A stretch of 64,000 nucleotides of DNA from Micromonospora lupini. Lineage in GTDB: Bacteria; Actinomycetota; Actinomycetes; Mycobacteriales; Micromonosporaceae. The stretch covers positions 1,550,001 through 1,614,000 of the forward strand of contig NZ_JAPENL010000001.1 in NCBI RefSeq assembly GCF_026342015.1. The letters are read 5' to 3'. Shown piece after piece: positions 26,101 to 33,177 of the stretch; within the stretch, counting starts at the first letter, position 1; each line of letters starts with the position of its first letter. The notes below the pieces were generated by a model. It was not told the DNA's origin and searched no databases. It was given only the letters and a program-made list of their open reading frames with translations. The translations under genes were made by a program, and so were the position numbers.

Positions 26101-26751
26101 GAGACGGCCACCCGGGGACTGCACGCCGCGGCCCGCCGACTGCGGGCAAGTGTGCGGGACCTGCTCGTCTGGGCCGTGGTGGCCACAGTGGCGGGGCGTA
26201 CGGGTGGCGCGGTCACCGTCGCCACGACAGGTCACGGCCGCGAACCGCTCTTCGACGACGTGGACGTCAGCCGCACCACTGGCTGGTTCCAGGTGCTCTA
26301 TCCCCTGCGGCTGGAGTTGCCCGCCACCGCAGACGCGGCCCGCTCGGTCCGCTCGGTGATCCGCCAGCTCGGCCGGGTCCCGGACAACGGCATCGGGTAC
26401 GCCCTGCTGCGGTACCTGTGCCCGGACGAGGACGTCCGGGCCCGGTTGGCCGCGACACCGCCGCCACTTGTCGCGGTCAACTACATGGGCGGCTTCGGAT
26501 TCGACGACGTCGCCCCGGCCAACCAGCTCCTCGACGTCTGCGCGGCGCCGTTCGGACCGACCGAGGACCCCGACGGGCACTGGCCCTTCCCCTTCGACGT
26601 GACGGGGTCGCTCTCCGGCCCCGCGCTCCGCGTCGATCTGAGCTACGCCACTCCGGCCTTCCGGCCGGAGACCGCTGAGAACCTGCTCGACGGCATCCGG
26701 ACCAGCCTGTTGCGCCTGGCCGGAAACCCCGGGCAACCGCCACGGCAGTAG
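20110..26751 (+). CDS. Adenylation-free NRPS-like megasynthase: C, FkbH-N, PCP, C, FkbH-N, PCP, E
   Basis: A 2213-residue protein with the ATG at 20110. C1 spans about 54-485 (HHIVFDAWS at 185). The region at about 493-800 begins AATFTVDPLRDPVEFWLRFLRVP and lacks all adenylation motifs; it matches the N-terminal domain of FkbH-like proteins. PCP1 follows (FFHLGGHSL, Ser845). C2 spans about 903-1325 (HHIVCDN at 1034). A second FkbH-N-like region covers about 1350-1660. PCP2 has FFAVGGDSL (Ser1711). The last domain, about 1750-2200, is epimerisation-like (HHLVVDAVS at 1902, GWFQVLYPL, GIGYALLRYL, VNYMGGF). With two condensation domains and carriers but no activating domain, the carriers must be loaded by other proteins, probably via the FkbH and ACP genes of the same operon. 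Confidence 0.88.
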   Translation: MTQDLHPDLADLTPEQRELLALRLRQTRTSQDRANRPDADVPTPRSGGAAASYPLSFTQEQLWFLDRLEPGTPVYNVPFAERISGPLDVAALRRAVNAVVARHDALRIVFAPVEGMVTQRVSDALEVPLPVLDLTALPEAERQAAVDREVAAHAAVTFDLTSGPLLAVRLLALAADEHLLLVTAHHIVFDAWSAGVFVEELVSWYGEFAADVPAGLPALPTRFVAHVAARRRPEAERELAGHLAHWRERLASAPARSTLPPDRPRPPVQTHRGRSLPFTVDADVTDALAGLARSAGATVNAVVLAGLTALLRQATGQDDLLLGMPAAGRASTELEPLIGCFATMLVLRVDVGGDPSVRDLVRRVHRTVSEAYAHQEAPYARVVEEVRPVRDPSVNPLFQVLATMTDGGVRQRQAAGVTFRPVPAESGLTDFDLFVSLTVQGDRIEGAVDFNADLYLDETIAATVGRLPELLRALADAPDRPLSEVTGLRRHRIALAATFTVDPLRDPVEFWLRFLRVPASVELAGYGQLVAHLLAGPTADATVCLLRWEDWLRRQDDTVGEAALDAAMDDLDAAVAAYRRRTDAPLLLVVCPASPRAGERSGRFDDRLAALGARTPGVHAVWAADQAGVYPVTQMSDERADELGHVPYTGEYFAALGTIVLRELRRLVGQPRRLVLVDGERLPVDRLADALPGHEVRPFSAGELADADPATTVVLDTDPEAVAALRDAYPGVLALAVPAGWDELRRLLAHVWPLDPPAPVAATGASGLLTTIGAERAAYVVEELSTAAAIADRSRPAPVRVDVDDEEIVAPRTPTEERLAGLWAAALGVEQVGVTSDFFHLGGHSLLATGLLSQVQAEFGREVSLYTLFTNPTVAGLAAVLDADPDATALAPLTPAPAGTPAVASSAQVRLWALDQLGDDVVRHNTTAAVELRGDLDTTSLRRAFDDVLARHDVLRTTFSDRGGEPEPVVRPHVDPWLETLDLTGLPAAKQARALRRAAADLAAHRYDLAAGPLVRARLLRLPDQRWHLLLGMHHIVCDNTSWSILLDDLAARYAHHATGVDRALPPLPVQFADYARHQRDWLASAAVEPHLTYWRERLADAPPLLDLPTDHPRPAERSDVAGYQAQRLGAGLGAAVRELARAEGVTPFAVLLAGFAALLHTESGQPDLVLGAPTAGRERAELAPLIGCFADLLPLRMDAGGRQTFRQLVTRAYRTAREAYRHQGLPFATIVEALRLPRQAAYHPLFQCVLNVLDGADELPEFAGLAATPVDVPSVGVDFDLFLSVTWQGDDLHADLAYRADLFVPERMVRLLTGLAKVLDEGVRRPDAPLGGGRRAAAPRRVAPPAPRLVVGGTVEVPGLAATVRFWTGLLGLPHALDQLAPGALLRLLRDPAAGLATGRRDHNVLVLRWEDRRTPGPLGAGIVGLRDFSTELLAALDVHRGHSAAALTIVVCPPSPPYRTSPWSAVLAELTARLAEARPDVDVVTVEAWARRYRVPELFADDAWSPELAAVTATLLVRRAVRHPALGRLVVPAGPAHRQAELARLLAAQARSGREVLLTTTPQGAELSALVTAGIIGYAPTPPTDAATLVLHPAGEPAPPDAQALPFDPANGPVDVLRGLWSLDAAVTGGADAPVDRIPAGLLAEVATELGDAAALRGAVTDGYRRSAERAAAAPRTERERQLVAIWSELLRTNQLGINDDFFAVGGDSLLAMQLVARCATAGIQVTPRQLVRHPTVAELAASLGDSATAPTALDAEQGAVHGDAPLTGAQRWFTDLVAPTMGRPALFNHPYYLELARPLPAELVREAVRRLVAQHDALRLRLTRQPDGSWRQDHADPADAVPFVSHDLTGLPVDEREAAVEARCAEAQTGLDLTAGPLARVAHFRLGPELPDRLLLVNHHLVVDAVSRGVLLADLETLCDQLERGVEPALQAKTTSYRAWARRLTEYAGSAALREQVPFWLAQADDSVLPRLADEPAAAPFRLGDLGLATVTLDETATRGLHAAARRLRASVRDLLVWAVVATVAGRTGGAVTVATTGHGREPLFDDVDVSRTTGWFQVLYPLRLELPATADAARSVRSVIRQLGRVPDNGIGYALLRYLCPDEDVRARLAATPPPLVAVNYMGGFGFDDVAPANQLLDVCAAPFGPTEDPDGHWPFPFDVTGSLSGPALRVDLSYATPAFRPETAENLLDGIRTSLLRLAGNPGQPPRQ

Positions 26752-26763
26752 GAGGAGACCCCC

Positions 26764-28152
26764 ATGGCGTTCCGACGCCCGTCCCGGTTCGCCGGGTTCA
26801 CCACGATCTGGTTCGGCCAGCTGCTGTCGGCGCTCGGCACCCGGATGACGAACTTCGCCCTGAGCATCTGGGTGTGGGACGCCACCGGCCGGGCCTTCGA
26901 CCTGACCATGCTCATGGCGTTCGCGTTCGGCGCGACCGTGATCTTCAGCCCGATCGCCGGCGCGCTCGTCGACAGGTGGGGACGACGACTGACGATCGTG
27001 CTCAGTGACGTCGGCTCGGCGGTCACCACGGCCGTCGTGCTGCTGCTGTTCCTCACCGGCTCGGTCGAGGTGTGGCACCTGTACCTGGTCAACCTGGTCA
27101 CCGGCGCGTTCCTCGCGTTCCAGCTGCCGGCGTACCAGGCGACCATCACGGTGATGATGGAGAAGGGCCAGTACCCGAGGGCCAACGCGATGATGTTCGC
27201 GGTCCGGACCATCCCGGTGATCTTCGCCCCCGGCTTCGCCGCCGCGCTGCTCGGCCTGATGGACATCAAGGTCATCCTCTTCGTCGACGCGCTGTCCTAC
27301 CTGGTGGCGATCGGCGCGGTGCTGCTGGTGAAGCTGCCACCCATCCCCCGCTCGACGCAGCAGGACGAGGGCGGCTTCTGGTACGACACGATCTACGGCT
27401 TCCGCTACATCCTGGCCAGCCGGGCGTTCACCGGGCTGGAGGCGATCATGTTCGCCATCAACGTGCTCGCCGCGGTCGGGTTCGCCCTGCTGGTGCCGCA
27501 GATCCTGGCCCGCACCGACAGCAGCACCAACGCGGTCGGTCTGGTGCAGACCATCGGCGCGGTCGGTGGCGTGGTCGGCGCGCTCCTGCTCGGGCTGCTG
27601 CCCAACACCCGCCACAAGATCCGCCGGATGCTCATCGCCATCCTGGTCTTCAGCGTCCTCGGCCGGATCATCTACGGCGTCGGGGACAGCATCATCGTCT
27701 GGTCGGTCGCCCTGCTGTTCCTGCACCTGTCCATCCCCTTCATCGACGGGTACGCCCAGTCGGTGTGGCAGGAGAAGGTCGAGCCGTCGCACCAGGGCCG
27801 GGTCTTCGCCGCCCGCCAGTTCATCGAGGACCTGGCGTACCCCGGCGGCACGGCCCTGGCAGGCATCGCCGCGGACCGCTGGTTCGAGCCGATGATGCGC
27901 GACGGCGGGCCCGGGGTGCCGTACTTCGGCTGGCTCGTCGGCAGCGGGCCCGGCGCCGGAATGGGCCTGATCTTCGTGATCGTGGGCCTGTTCGGCATCG
28001 GCGTGGCCGCCGCCGGGTTCGCCTCGCCGAGCCTGCGCCGGATGGAGGCCGACCTGCCCGACTACGACGAGCCGACCGACCCGCCGGCCCCGCTCCCGTC
28101 GCCGAGCGGCACCGAGGAGCTGACCGACGACCGCGCGGTGGTGGCGAAGTGA
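26764..28152 (+). CDS. MFS transporter (EntS/macrolide-efflux-like)
   Basis: A 462-residue, about 12-helix integral membrane protein with a GGAGGAGA ribosome site 12 bp after the megasynthase stop. The motif GALVDRWGRRLTIVLSD between helices 2 and 3 is the MFS motif A. The overall pattern (FRRPSRFAGFTTIWFGQLLSALGTRMTNFALSIWVW) fits the EntS/MefA-like group that exports siderophores and macrolides. It probably exports the cluster product and gives self-resistance. The C-terminal tail is Pro/Asp-rich and cytoplasmic. Its TGA overlaps the next gene (GTGA). Confidence 0.88.
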   Translation: MAFRRPSRFAGFTTIWFGQLLSALGTRMTNFALSIWVWDATGRAFDLTMLMAFAFGATVIFSPIAGALVDRWGRRLTIVLSDVGSAVTTAVVLLLFLTGSVEVWHLYLVNLVTGAFLAFQLPAYQATITVMMEKGQYPRANAMMFAVRTIPVIFAPGFAAALLGLMDIKVILFVDALSYLVAIGAVLLVKLPPIPRSTQQDEGGFWYDTIYGFRYILASRAFTGLEAIMFAINVLAAVGFALLVPQILARTDSSTNAVGLVQTIGAVGGVVGALLLGLLPNTRHKIRRMLIAILVFSVLGRIIYGVGDSIIVWSVALLFLHLSIPFIDGYAQSVWQEKVEPSHQGRVFAARQFIEDLAYPGGTALAGIAADRWFEPMMRDGGPGVPYFGWLVGSGPGAGMGLIFVIVGLFGIGVAAAGFASPSLRRMEADLPDYDEPTDPPAPLPSPSGTEELTDDRAVVAK

Positions 28153-28379
28153 CGCTCACCGAGGTGGTGGCCGGGGTCCTGGAGGTCGACCCGGCCGAGG
28201 TGACCGACGAGTCCGGGCCGGAGACCATCGGCACCTGGACCAGCCTGCGGCACCTGCAACTGGTGGTGACCCTGGAGGAGGTCTACGGGCTCTCCTTCGC
28301 CTTCGAGGAGATCCGCGACGTACGCAGCGTCGGCGAGCTGCGGACCGTGCTGCGCGCCAAGGGCACGGAGACCCGATGA
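28149..28379 (+). CDS. Acyl carrier protein 1
   Basis: A 76-residue four-helix carrier protein from the GTG at 28149, overlapping the MFS stop. The phosphopantetheine site reads GTWTSLRHLQLV with Ser32; the usual DSL is TSL. It overlaps the degenerate FkbH gene (ATGA). It probably carries a short acyl group made by the FkbH or E1/E2 proteins. Whether a cognate phosphopantetheinyl transferase acts on it cannot be seen; none is in the window. Confidence 0.82.
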   Translation: MTLTEVVAGVLEVDPAEVTDESGPETIGTWTSLRHLQLVVTLEEVYGLSFAFEEIRDVRSVGELRTVLRAKGTETR

Positions 28380-29947
28380 GCGCCGAGTTGTTCGCCCGAC
28401 GCACCCGCTGGCAGGCGCTCACACGCCAGCCACCGACGCCCGCGCTGCGCGTGGCGCTGTTGGCCAGCTACACGGTGGACCCGCTGGTGCCGTACCTCGG
28501 CCTGGGTCTGCACGACACCGGTCTGCCCGCCACGCTCGCCGTCGGCCCGTTCCAGCAGGTCGTCCAGCAGTGCCTCGCCACCGACGGCTTCCTCGCCGAG
28601 GCGCGACCCGACGTGCTGGTGGTGGCGCAGCGCCTGGAGGAGGCCGGCGATCCCGGCCCGTCCGGCGACGCGTGGGCGGCGGAGCTGCTGGCCGGGGCCG
28701 AGGCGGCAGTCACCGCAGCGCGCCGCCACGGCGCCCTGCTGGTGTACGTCCTGCCGCCCGTCCCCACCTCCCGCCCGTACGGGCCGGCCGACGCGTTGCA
28801 CGTCGACGGGGTGACCCCCAGCGCCACAGCCGTCCGGCAACGGCTGCGCGACAGGTTGGCAGGCGACCCGTGGGTGCTGCTCGTCGACGCCGACGAGGCG
28901 GTACGGGCCGTCGGTGACGAGCGGGCGTACCACCCGGCGCTGTTCCGGTTCGCGAAGGTGCCGTACACCGAGGAGGTCTTCGCGCGGCTCGCCGCCACCA
29001 CCGCCGCGCTTGTGGGCCTGTGGTTCGGCGCGGGCTGCCGGGCGCTTGTCCTCGACGGCGACGGGCTGGTCGGTGGCGCGGTCCACCTGCTGCCGGCGCT
29101 GCGTGAGCTGCGGGCCGCAGGCGTACGGGTGGCGTTGCGGGCCACAGGCGTCGACTGGTGGTCGCGCGCCGACGCCACGGACCTGTTGAGCGTGCTCGAC
29201 GGCTGGGTCACCGACGACCGGCCGCTGACCGACCAGCTCGCCGAGATCGCCGACGAGCTGGACGTCGCACCGGCCCAGCTCGTGCTGGCCGGCACCGGCC
29301 CGGCGCAGTCGCCGCCGCGACACGTACCGCTCGGGTCCGACCCGGCGGGCTGGTCCGACGAGCTACGGGCTGCGGGACTGACCGACCGGCTCCCGGCCCG
29401 ACGGTGGAGCGGCGGCACGTCCCGACCCGCCGTCGCGCCCACCGAGCTGTCCCTGGACGACTTCGTGGCCGGCCTGGACGTGCACGTCGACTACCGGCCG
29501 GTGACCGCCGACGGCGTCGCCGAGGTCGCCGAGGTGGTCGCCCGCGCGCACGACTTCGCGCTGGCGCCCGCCCCACCGGCCGCCGCGCTGGCCGACCGGG
29601 CCGCCGACCTGCTGGCGATCCGGGTACGTGACCGACTCGGCGACTACGGCACCGCGGGTCTCGTGGCGCTGGACCGGACCGTCGACGAGTGGACAGTCGA
29701 CGTCTTCTCGCTCTCCTGCCCGGTGCTCGGCAAGGGCGTCGAGGCGGAAGTGCTGCGGGAGCTGACCCGGCGTGCCGGCGCGGCCGGAGCCGGCGAGGTG
29801 CGCGTGCGCTGGACCGACACGGGCCGCAACGGCACCGCCCGGCGCTTCCTGTCCGAACTGGACGGTGTCGCGCCCGCCGACCCCCGGGTCCGGCTACGTG
29901 CCGCCCACACCGACGCCGACAACGACACGACGGCGGTGCCGCGATGA
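28376..29947 (+). CDS. Degenerate FkbH-like protein (probable pseudoenzyme)
   Basis: A 523-residue protein with the FkbH order: N-terminal domain (about 20-210; LRVALLASYTVDPLVPYLGLGL), HAD-like domain (about 215-330) and GNAT-like C-terminal domain (about 360-510; WTVDVFSLSCPVLGKGVEAEVL). The catalytic HAD motif of FkbH, DLDNTLWxG, is here LDGDGLVGG. The positions of SKND and DDSPFE in the intact paralogue (31053) are also lost, as is TNQF. Glyceryl-phosphate dephosphorylation on an ACP is therefore unlikely. It may act as a scaffold or a carrier-protein binding partner for the FkbH-N-like domains of the megasynthase. Coupled by ATGA to genes on both sides. Confidence 0.78.
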   Translation: MSAELFARRTRWQALTRQPPTPALRVALLASYTVDPLVPYLGLGLHDTGLPATLAVGPFQQVVQQCLATDGFLAEARPDVLVVAQRLEEAGDPGPSGDAWAAELLAGAEAAVTAARRHGALLVYVLPPVPTSRPYGPADALHVDGVTPSATAVRQRLRDRLAGDPWVLLVDADEAVRAVGDERAYHPALFRFAKVPYTEEVFARLAATTAALVGLWFGAGCRALVLDGDGLVGGAVHLLPALRELRAAGVRVALRATGVDWWSRADATDLLSVLDGWVTDDRPLTDQLAEIADELDVAPAQLVLAGTGPAQSPPRHVPLGSDPAGWSDELRAAGLTDRLPARRWSGGTSRPAVAPTELSLDDFVAGLDVHVDYRPVTADGVAEVAEVVARAHDFALAPAPPAAALADRAADLLAIRVRDRLGDYGTAGLVALDRTVDEWTVDVFSLSCPVLGKGVEAEVLRELTRRAGAAGAGEVRVRWTDTGRNGTARRFLSELDGVAPADPRVRLRAAHTDADNDTTAVPR

Positions 29948-30972
29948 GTGGTCCGCCGGTCGGCCTCGGGGTGGCAGCCCTCGCCCACGTGCTCGGCGAG
30001 CCTGTCGACGTGGCGGCGGCAGCGGCCACGTACACCCGGGATCTGGATCGTCTGCGGTCCTGGGAGTACCGCGCCTTCCACCGCGCCGGCCCCGGCGTCG
30101 GGGTGACCGACCTGGCCGTGGTCGCCGGCGGCACCGCCCTGGACCGGGCCGGGTTGTCCGCCGCCGACGTGGACCTGGTGGTGCTGGCCATCCCCGACCT
30201 GGCCGAGTACCTCTACTGGGATCCGGCCGCGCACACCCAGGCCCGCCTCGGCGCGCACCGGGCCGAAGCGGTGCTGATCAACCAGGCGTGCGGCGGTGGG
30301 GTGGCCGCGTTCGACACGGTTGCCGGGCGGTTCGCCACCCACCCCGAGTACCGGACGGCGCTGCTGATCGGCGCGAACCGGGTGTGCGAGCCGTACTGGA
30401 ACCGGATGGAGGTCAACACGAGCGTCTTCTCCGACGGGGCGGCGGCTGCCGTGCTGGTGCGCGATCACGACAGGTGCCGCTGGCTGGCCACCGAGACGAT
30501 CACCGACGGCCGGTACGCGGGCTTCATGCGTATGCCCGTCGGTGGCGCGGCACAGCCGTTCACCCCGGGCGGCGGCACCCCCCGCGTCGGTGACCCGGCC
30601 GACCGGCTCAACGAGTTCTTCGCCGGGGACGTACGCCGGATGTTCCGGTTCGTCGCCACCATCCGGGAGCGCAACCGGCAGGTGGTGGAGGCGGCGTGTG
30701 CCCGGGCCGGCGTGACGCGTGCCGACGTCCGCCGGTTCGTGCACTTCCACGACAACGCCCGACAGTTCGCCGAGCTGGCCAAGGACCTCGGCGTCGAACT
30801 GGAACGGACGAACGTCGAGCTGGCCCTCGCCCACGGCCACATCGGCTGCGCCGACCAGCTCATCGGCCTGGAGCGCCACCTCGACAGCGGCGAGCTGACC
30901 GACGGCGACCTGGTCGCCCTGACCAGCACCGGCAGCGGCATGCACTGGGTCTGCACCCTGCTGCGGGTCTGA
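29944..30972 (+). CDS. KAS III-like ketosynthase (FabH superfamily) with altered triad
   Basis: A 342-residue thiolase-fold enzyme. The nucleophile is Cys116 (INQACGGGV). A His lies in VHFHDN (267/269), and the residue usually Asn in FabH (GNTSAAS) is His299 in AHGHIGCAD. Triads other than Cys-His-Asn occur in FabH-like enzymes that acylate a non-malonyl nucleophile or form C-O/C-N bonds. In tetronate pathways a FabH-like enzyme joins glyceryl-ACP to an acyl chain. Here it could join the glyceryl or two-carbon unit to the peptide-polyketide chain, or release it. Its role is inference. Confidence 0.85.
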   Translation: MSGPPVGLGVAALAHVLGEPVDVAAAAATYTRDLDRLRSWEYRAFHRAGPGVGVTDLAVVAGGTALDRAGLSAADVDLVVLAIPDLAEYLYWDPAAHTQARLGAHRAEAVLINQACGGGVAAFDTVAGRFATHPEYRTALLIGANRVCEPYWNRMEVNTSVFSDGAAAAVLVRDHDRCRWLATETITDGRYAGFMRMPVGGAAQPFTPGGGTPRVGDPADRLNEFFAGDVRRMFRFVATIRERNRQVVEAACARAGVTRADVRRFVHFHDNARQFAELAKDLGVELERTNVELALAHGHIGCADQLIGLERHLDSGELTDGDLVALTSTGSGMHWVCTLLRV

Positions 30973-31052
30973 CCTGCCGCACCCACCGACGGGAGCACCA
31001 TGCCGGCCCGTCGACGACCACCCCGCCCGGCGGGAGAGGAAGGACACCGACC

Positions 31053-32936
31053 ATGCGAGACGAGGAGGTCCTGCACCGGATCCGCCGGCTGCGTCGACCC
31101 GACGCGGCCGCCGACCCGGAGCTGGCGCCCGGCCTGGTCCACCTGGACGACGCGGCGGTCACCGTCGTGGCGTCCGCCGGTCGGCTGCTCGCCGACGTGC
31201 CCGTCGAGAAGCTCGCCAGCCCCGACTTTCCGCTGCGTCCGCTGCGGGTCGCGGTCACCGGCACGTTCACGCCGGGCACGCTGGAACCGCTGCTGCGGGT
31301 GGCGCTGCTGCGCATCGGCATCGCCGCCGAGATCCACGTCTCCGGCTTCGACCAGCTCGTGCTCGACCTCAGCGATCCGCGCTCGGCGCTCGCCGAGTTC
31401 CGGCCCGACGTCACGCTCTGCCTGCTGCACGACGGCTGGTTCCTGCCCGCCGAGTGGGACCCCGGCGACCTGGCCGGCCTCGCCGACGTGCTTGGCGAAC
31501 GGGCCGGCGTGCTCGCCGCCGCGCTGCGCGGGTACGCGGCCCGCAACGAGGGCGCGGTGCTGCTGCACACCGTGCCGCTGTCCCCGTTGGAGCACCGTGC
31601 CCTGGTCAGCTTCCGCGGTCGCGCCGAGCTGGGCCGGATCTGGCGGGAGCTGAACTCCCAGCTGTTGGAGCTGGGCGAGCGGGACACGACGTACACACTG
31701 GATCTGGAGACGCTGCTTGTGGACCACGACGGCCCGGTGCGCGACGAGCGCCTTTACCGGTTCGCCAGCATGGCGTGGACTTCCACCGTGGAGCGCCGGT
31801 ACGCGCACGAGGCCGCCACCTTCTGCCGCGCCGTCCTCGGGCGGACGGCGAAGGTGCTCGCGCTGGACCTGGACAACACCCTCTGGGCGGGCGTGCTCGG
31901 CGACGACGGGCTCACCGGCATCCGGCTGGGCACCGACTACCCCGGCAACTGCCACCGCGACGTGCAGCGCCGCGCCCTGGCGCTGCGTCGGCAGGGCGTG
32001 CTGCTCGCGGTGTGCAGCAAGAACGACCCCGACCTGGTGACCGAGGCGTTCGCGCAGCACCCGGACCTGCTGCTGCGCGCCGACGACTTCGTCGCCCAGG
32101 CGGTCAACTGGGGGCGCAAGGACGAGAACCTGCGCCAGCTCGCCACCACCCTCAACCTGGGCCTGGACGCCGTCGTGTTCGCCGACGACAGCCCGTTCGA
32201 GTGCGAGCTGGTACGCCGCGAGCTGCCGACCGTACGGGTGGTGGAGCTGGCCGGCGACCCGGCGGGCTTCCCCACCCGGCTGCTCACCGAGGGGCACTTC
32301 ACAGTGCTTGCCACCGGCGCCACCGACCGTGCACGCACCGAGCTGTACCGGGCCCGCGCCGGGCGGGAACGCTTCGCCGCCACGTTCGACTCGGCTGCCG
32401 ACTACCTGCACGAGCTGAAGCTGCGCGTCACCGTCCGGGAGGTCGACGAACACAGCCTGCCCCGGGTCGCGCAGCTCGGGCTGCGCACCAACCAGTTCAC
32501 GATGACCGAGCGCGCGCACACCGAGGCGCAGACCCGGACGCGCGCCGGCTCCCCCGACCGCCTGGTGCTCACCGTCGAGGTGACCGACAGGTTCGGCGCC
32601 GAGGGGCTGGTGGGGGGCCTGTGGCTGGATCGGAACGACCCGGACGCCTGGGTGATCGAGAACTTCGTGTTGAGCTGCCGGGTGTTCTCCCGGGGCGTCG
32701 AGCAGGCGGCGCTGCACCGGGTGGCGGAGCTGGCCCGAGCCGCCGGCGCGACCCGGCTGGAGGCCCTGTTCCGGCCCACCGCCCGCAACAAGCCCGGCGG
32801 GGCCGTGTGGCCCGCCGCCGGCTTCACAGTGGCATCCGTCGACGACGGCACCACCCGGCACGTGTTGCCGCTGCACCCCCCGCCCCGGCTGCTGCCGGCG
32901 TGGATCGCCCTGGAGGAGGGAGACATCCGTGCCTGA
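31053..32936 (+). CDS. FkbH-like glyceryl-ACP synthase (HAD-IIIC family)
   Basis: A 627-residue enzyme from the ATG at 31053, preceded by GGGAGAGGAAGG. Domains: N-terminal FkbH domain (about 60-250; LRVAVTGTFTPGTLEPLLR), HAD phosphatase domain (about 265-400; LALDLDNTLWAGVLG with Asp272/Asp274, VCSKNDP, FADDSPFE), and GNAT-like C-terminus (about 455-600; RTNQFTMTER, VLSCRVFSRGVE). All FkbH motifs are intact. The family takes D-1,3-bisphosphoglycerate, loads a 3-phosphoglyceryl group on an ACP and removes the phosphate to give glyceryl-ACP. ACP2, overlapping by eight bases, is the likely partner. Genes for conversion to methoxymalonyl-ACP are absent. Confidence 0.92.
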   Translation: MRDEEVLHRIRRLRRPDAAADPELAPGLVHLDDAAVTVVASAGRLLADVPVEKLASPDFPLRPLRVAVTGTFTPGTLEPLLRVALLRIGIAAEIHVSGFDQLVLDLSDPRSALAEFRPDVTLCLLHDGWFLPAEWDPGDLAGLADVLGERAGVLAAALRGYAARNEGAVLLHTVPLSPLEHRALVSFRGRAELGRIWRELNSQLLELGERDTTYTLDLETLLVDHDGPVRDERLYRFASMAWTSTVERRYAHEAATFCRAVLGRTAKVLALDLDNTLWAGVLGDDGLTGIRLGTDYPGNCHRDVQRRALALRRQGVLLAVCSKNDPDLVTEAFAQHPDLLLRADDFVAQAVNWGRKDENLRQLATTLNLGLDAVVFADDSPFECELVRRELPTVRVVELAGDPAGFPTRLLTEGHFTVLATGATDRARTELYRARAGRERFAATFDSAADYLHELKLRVTVREVDEHSLPRVAQLGLRTNQFTMTERAHTEAQTRTRAGSPDRLVLTVEVTDRFGAEGLVGGLWLDRNDPDAWVIENFVLSCRVFSRGVEQAALHRVAELARAAGATRLEALFRPTARNKPGGAVWPAAGFTVASVDDGTTRHVLPLHPPPRLLPAWIALEEGDIRA

Positions 32937-33177
32937 CCTGTTCACCACCGTCGCGGACCTCATCGAGCAGGTCGCGGACGTACCGGCCGAGGAGATCTCG
33001 CCAGACGTCCGGTTCGCGTCGCTTGCCAACTGGACCAGCCTGGAGGCGCTGCGTCTGCTCTCCGCGCTGGAGGACGACCTCGGCGTACGCCTGGACCTGC
33101 GGGCGTACCTGGCGGTGACAGCGGTCGGCGAACTGGTCGACCTGGTCGCCGGCGAGCTGGACGGGGCGACCCGGTGA
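32929..33177 (+). CDS. Acyl carrier protein 2 (likely glyceryl carrier)
   Basis: An 82-residue four-helix carrier from the GTG at 32929, overlapping the FkbH stop by eight bases. The phosphopantetheine Ser37 lies in ANWTSLEALRLL, so again TSL replaces DSL, as in ACP1. It is placed between FkbH and E1alpha (GTGA overlap with E1alpha at 33174), so it may accept glyceryl from FkbH or an acyl group from the E1/E2 proteins. Confidence 0.85.
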   Translation: MPDLFTTVADLIEQVADVPAEEISPDVRFASLANWTSLEALRLLSALEDDLGVRLDLRAYLAVTAVGELVDLVAGELDGATR

